A stretch of DNA of 64,000 nucleotides from Eretmocerus hayati (lineage: Eukaryota; Arthropoda; Insecta; Hymenoptera; Aphelinidae): contig CM056742.1 in the NCBI GenBank assembly GCA_029851415.1, positions 146,759,121 through 146,823,120 on the forward strand. The letters run 5' to 3'. Under the pieces are notes generated by a model, which was not told the origin of the DNA, did not search any database, and was given only the letters and a program-made list of their open reading frames with translations. Positions 61,876 through 64,000 of this stretch are shown here, one piece after another (the stretch's first letter is position 1; each line of letters begins with the position of its first letter). The translations under genes and the position numbers were made by a program.

Positions 61876-62394
61876 AAAGCTATAGCTATAGCATCAACTA
61901 CGGAACAATCTGACAAAACTTTGAATCATCAAATCTTTATTTGTTTAATTTTACGACGACGCTCATTATTTGGCCATTATAGCTCGTTCGTACGAGCAAT
62001 CCTGCAGAGATCTGAGCAAATCCCAAAACAGAATTATAGCATTATATTCTTATACAATCATTGGGTTAAACGCTCAATAAGTTGTCTCTATGCCAACCCG
62101 TTGAGCTCCTAAAATTGAGCCGCGATCTTTGAACAATCTTCATAATACAAAACTACCCTTCTTATCTCCATCTCCATCGCCAAAATAACGAGAGGCTTAA
62201 TATTTCGTACATCACAGGCCCATCTTGTCTCCGCTTGTGCTCTCCTGTTCTGCCAACAAGCTCAAGCTTTTCATTTTCCCAGACGGCTAGTCAAGGGCTT
62301 TTCCATCTATATACTATGCTACTTACGTTCTTTTTCTCGAGGACTGCAGACGCGACTCGCCGAAGTGTTTTATGACGAGAAGCTTGAGTAGAGT

Positions 62395-62419
62395 AGAGAG
62401 AGAGAGAGAGAGAGAGAGA
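62395..62419. repeat. (AG)n microsatellite
   Basis: About 12 AG units with no recognised gene around them. Confidence 0.9.
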
Positions 62420-64000
62420 CTCTAATACTGAAGAAGTTAGTCGAGTGTATATAGCAAGTCTCCTCGAATATAAACGTTCTTTTCTTCTCGCACTATTAGA
62501 ACAAACAGCTAGCCAACGAAACAGCCCATTCCGTGAAGCCAAAAGGAAAAGGATAAGGATAAGGAGTGCCCTGTTGGGGAGATTGATGAGGGCAAATGAA
62601 AAATAATGCCGAGGAGACTCTGTGTAACATAAGAGAAACAAAACCGCAAGAGCTACACTTTTGCAAGATTTGTGACCGAGTAGACTTTTGTAAGATATAC
62701 TTCTGAGTGCAATGGTGAACTGCTTAGAAGTGTATGAGGAGGCAGTAGGCTTTGCAGTACGAACGCAGCTGGGGGTGTACTTGACATGATGTTGATGGAT
62801 ATTTATTGCGTTGGGTTCACTTTGTACTAATAATACTTGCTCATTCGTCATTACGAATCTTAGGATGCTTGTTTAAATAACTTTTGTATAAAAGTAAGTT
62901 TGTATAAGCAGTTTTCAAGGTGGAGCCATGGTGGAAATCAATTTGAGGAGTTATTTGAACAGTAAAACTATGAATTGAAAAACATATGACATTTTTCGAC
63001 ACCTTCAATCGCAGCTGATTTGCATGGGAAATAATACAGAATAACAATACATGCAATTATACTACTCCCGTATCATCTCTCATGAACGTGATTCTGGAAA
63101 TTTTTTAGAATAATACAATTTTTCATACCTACCATCCCACTAATAGTTTGTGAAAGTACTTTCATAAATATAAGATACATTGAAACAAATTGAATTTTAC
63201 CTTGTTTTGATAGCAATCGTGAAGAGTTCTTGGTCTTCATTCCTCATCTAAAACTCAGCTTAGGCAATCCAGAGGATACCCCGATCCAGATCACCTTCAA
63301 ATACGACATCTAGAGAAGATGTGACGGAATAATACGGGTATATTGAGGTGGAAACGTACATACGTCCCGGTAATTTAATCAGACGAGAAAGAAGAGCTGA
63401 AAGCAATATAGGCATGGAAGTACACGTGACTCTTGGATCGGAGAATATACGAGCATTTTCAAGACCGCGAAATTCCGTTCTTTGAAATTTCATTCAAGGT
63501 ATCTCGCGTGCCACGCAGCCGATTTGGAATACGTCATAAAAGCTGAAAACGTAAAGATATTTTCAGGCCTGGATATTTGATCACGCACACGCCTGAGTAT
63601 GTGTGCCACCAAATATTCGTACGAGATTAGATGCCATTATTGACTCGGTCTCTTTCTTCTCTGCACCATGGATTTCCTTATTATCCCTGTTGCGTTCATT
63701 CGACTGATTTCGAATTCAATTTCTGATATCACAATGACATTCCTGCTGCACCAAGGGCTGCCTTATCATCTGAGTTTGATCAACAATTTCAATTCGCTGA
63801 CTTATCCATGAGACACCATTCCCTTTCTGCTATCATGCTTTGATACTTTATTTTGACGTAAACTTGATCCAATCTTTTCATCGTGAGCCTGACTGTTGAT
63901 CGGGGAGGGGGAAACTATACTAATAATTAGCGACTGTTTTGATCACAAAAAATCACATATGAATTGAATATTATTCTGGATAAAATTGATCATCAAAAGC

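Larger units (their letters stand above)
57266..64000. other. Right flank without supported gene
   Basis: No recognisable protein family is found. The middle (58800-61880) is dominated by palindromic and tandem repeats listed separately. Minus-strand ORFs at 57635-57868 and 62291-63056 match nothing known. A possible short first coding exon at 63201-63247 is discussed as a finding. Confidence 0.6.

Noticed and set aside
1..64000. CRISPR arrays, operons and prokaryotic ribosome-binding sites
   Set aside because: The window is spliced animal DNA; no spaced direct-repeat array was seen and tandem repeats are only two units.

Overview
This is AT-rich animal DNA, most likely from an insect. It has spliced genes with GT..AG introns, several of them conserved across animals, set among many short inverted-repeat elements. 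The sequence does not fix the order of insect. Gene models were built by hand from splice sites, reading phase and remembered family sequences; no alignment was run.

Layout. (1) 1-24800, minus: the 5' part of dystrophin. Ten exons lie between 1 and 4566, covering both calponin-homology domains and the first spectrin-like region. One further 5' coding exon lies at 24701-24800, beyond a 20-kb intron filled with foldback and TTAA-flanked elements. The gene runs off the left edge. (2) 27862-28783, plus: NOP10, complete in three exons, 64 residues. (3) 29825-36221, minus: TRAPPC10, complete in 14 exons, 1167 residues, convergent with NOP10. (4) 38017-42480, minus: an unrecognised five-exon gene of 376 residues with a coiled coil. 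(5) 44580-52530, plus: an unrecognised five-exon gene of 853 residues with four Myb/SANT-like domains and a C-terminal helix, divergent from gene 4. (6) 53767-57078, plus: SLC30A9 (ZnT9), complete in ten exons, 616 residues. (7) 57266-64000: no supported gene, but dense palindromic and tandem repeats.

The genes do not form one pathway. They are mostly housekeeping: rRNA pseudouridylation (NOP10), TRAPPII vesicle tethering (TRAPPC10), mitochondrial zinc export (SLC30A9) and the muscle/neuronal membrane cytoskeleton (dystrophin). Genes 4 and 5 are the least described. In every multi-exon model the phases close exactly, which is strong internal support.

The most notable items are the four-repeat Myb/SANT gene, the unrecognised coiled-coil gene with recurring FxF motifs, the distant dystrophin exon found by phase, a TTAA element ending 9 bases from a dystrophin splice donor, and several large palindromic repeat families.
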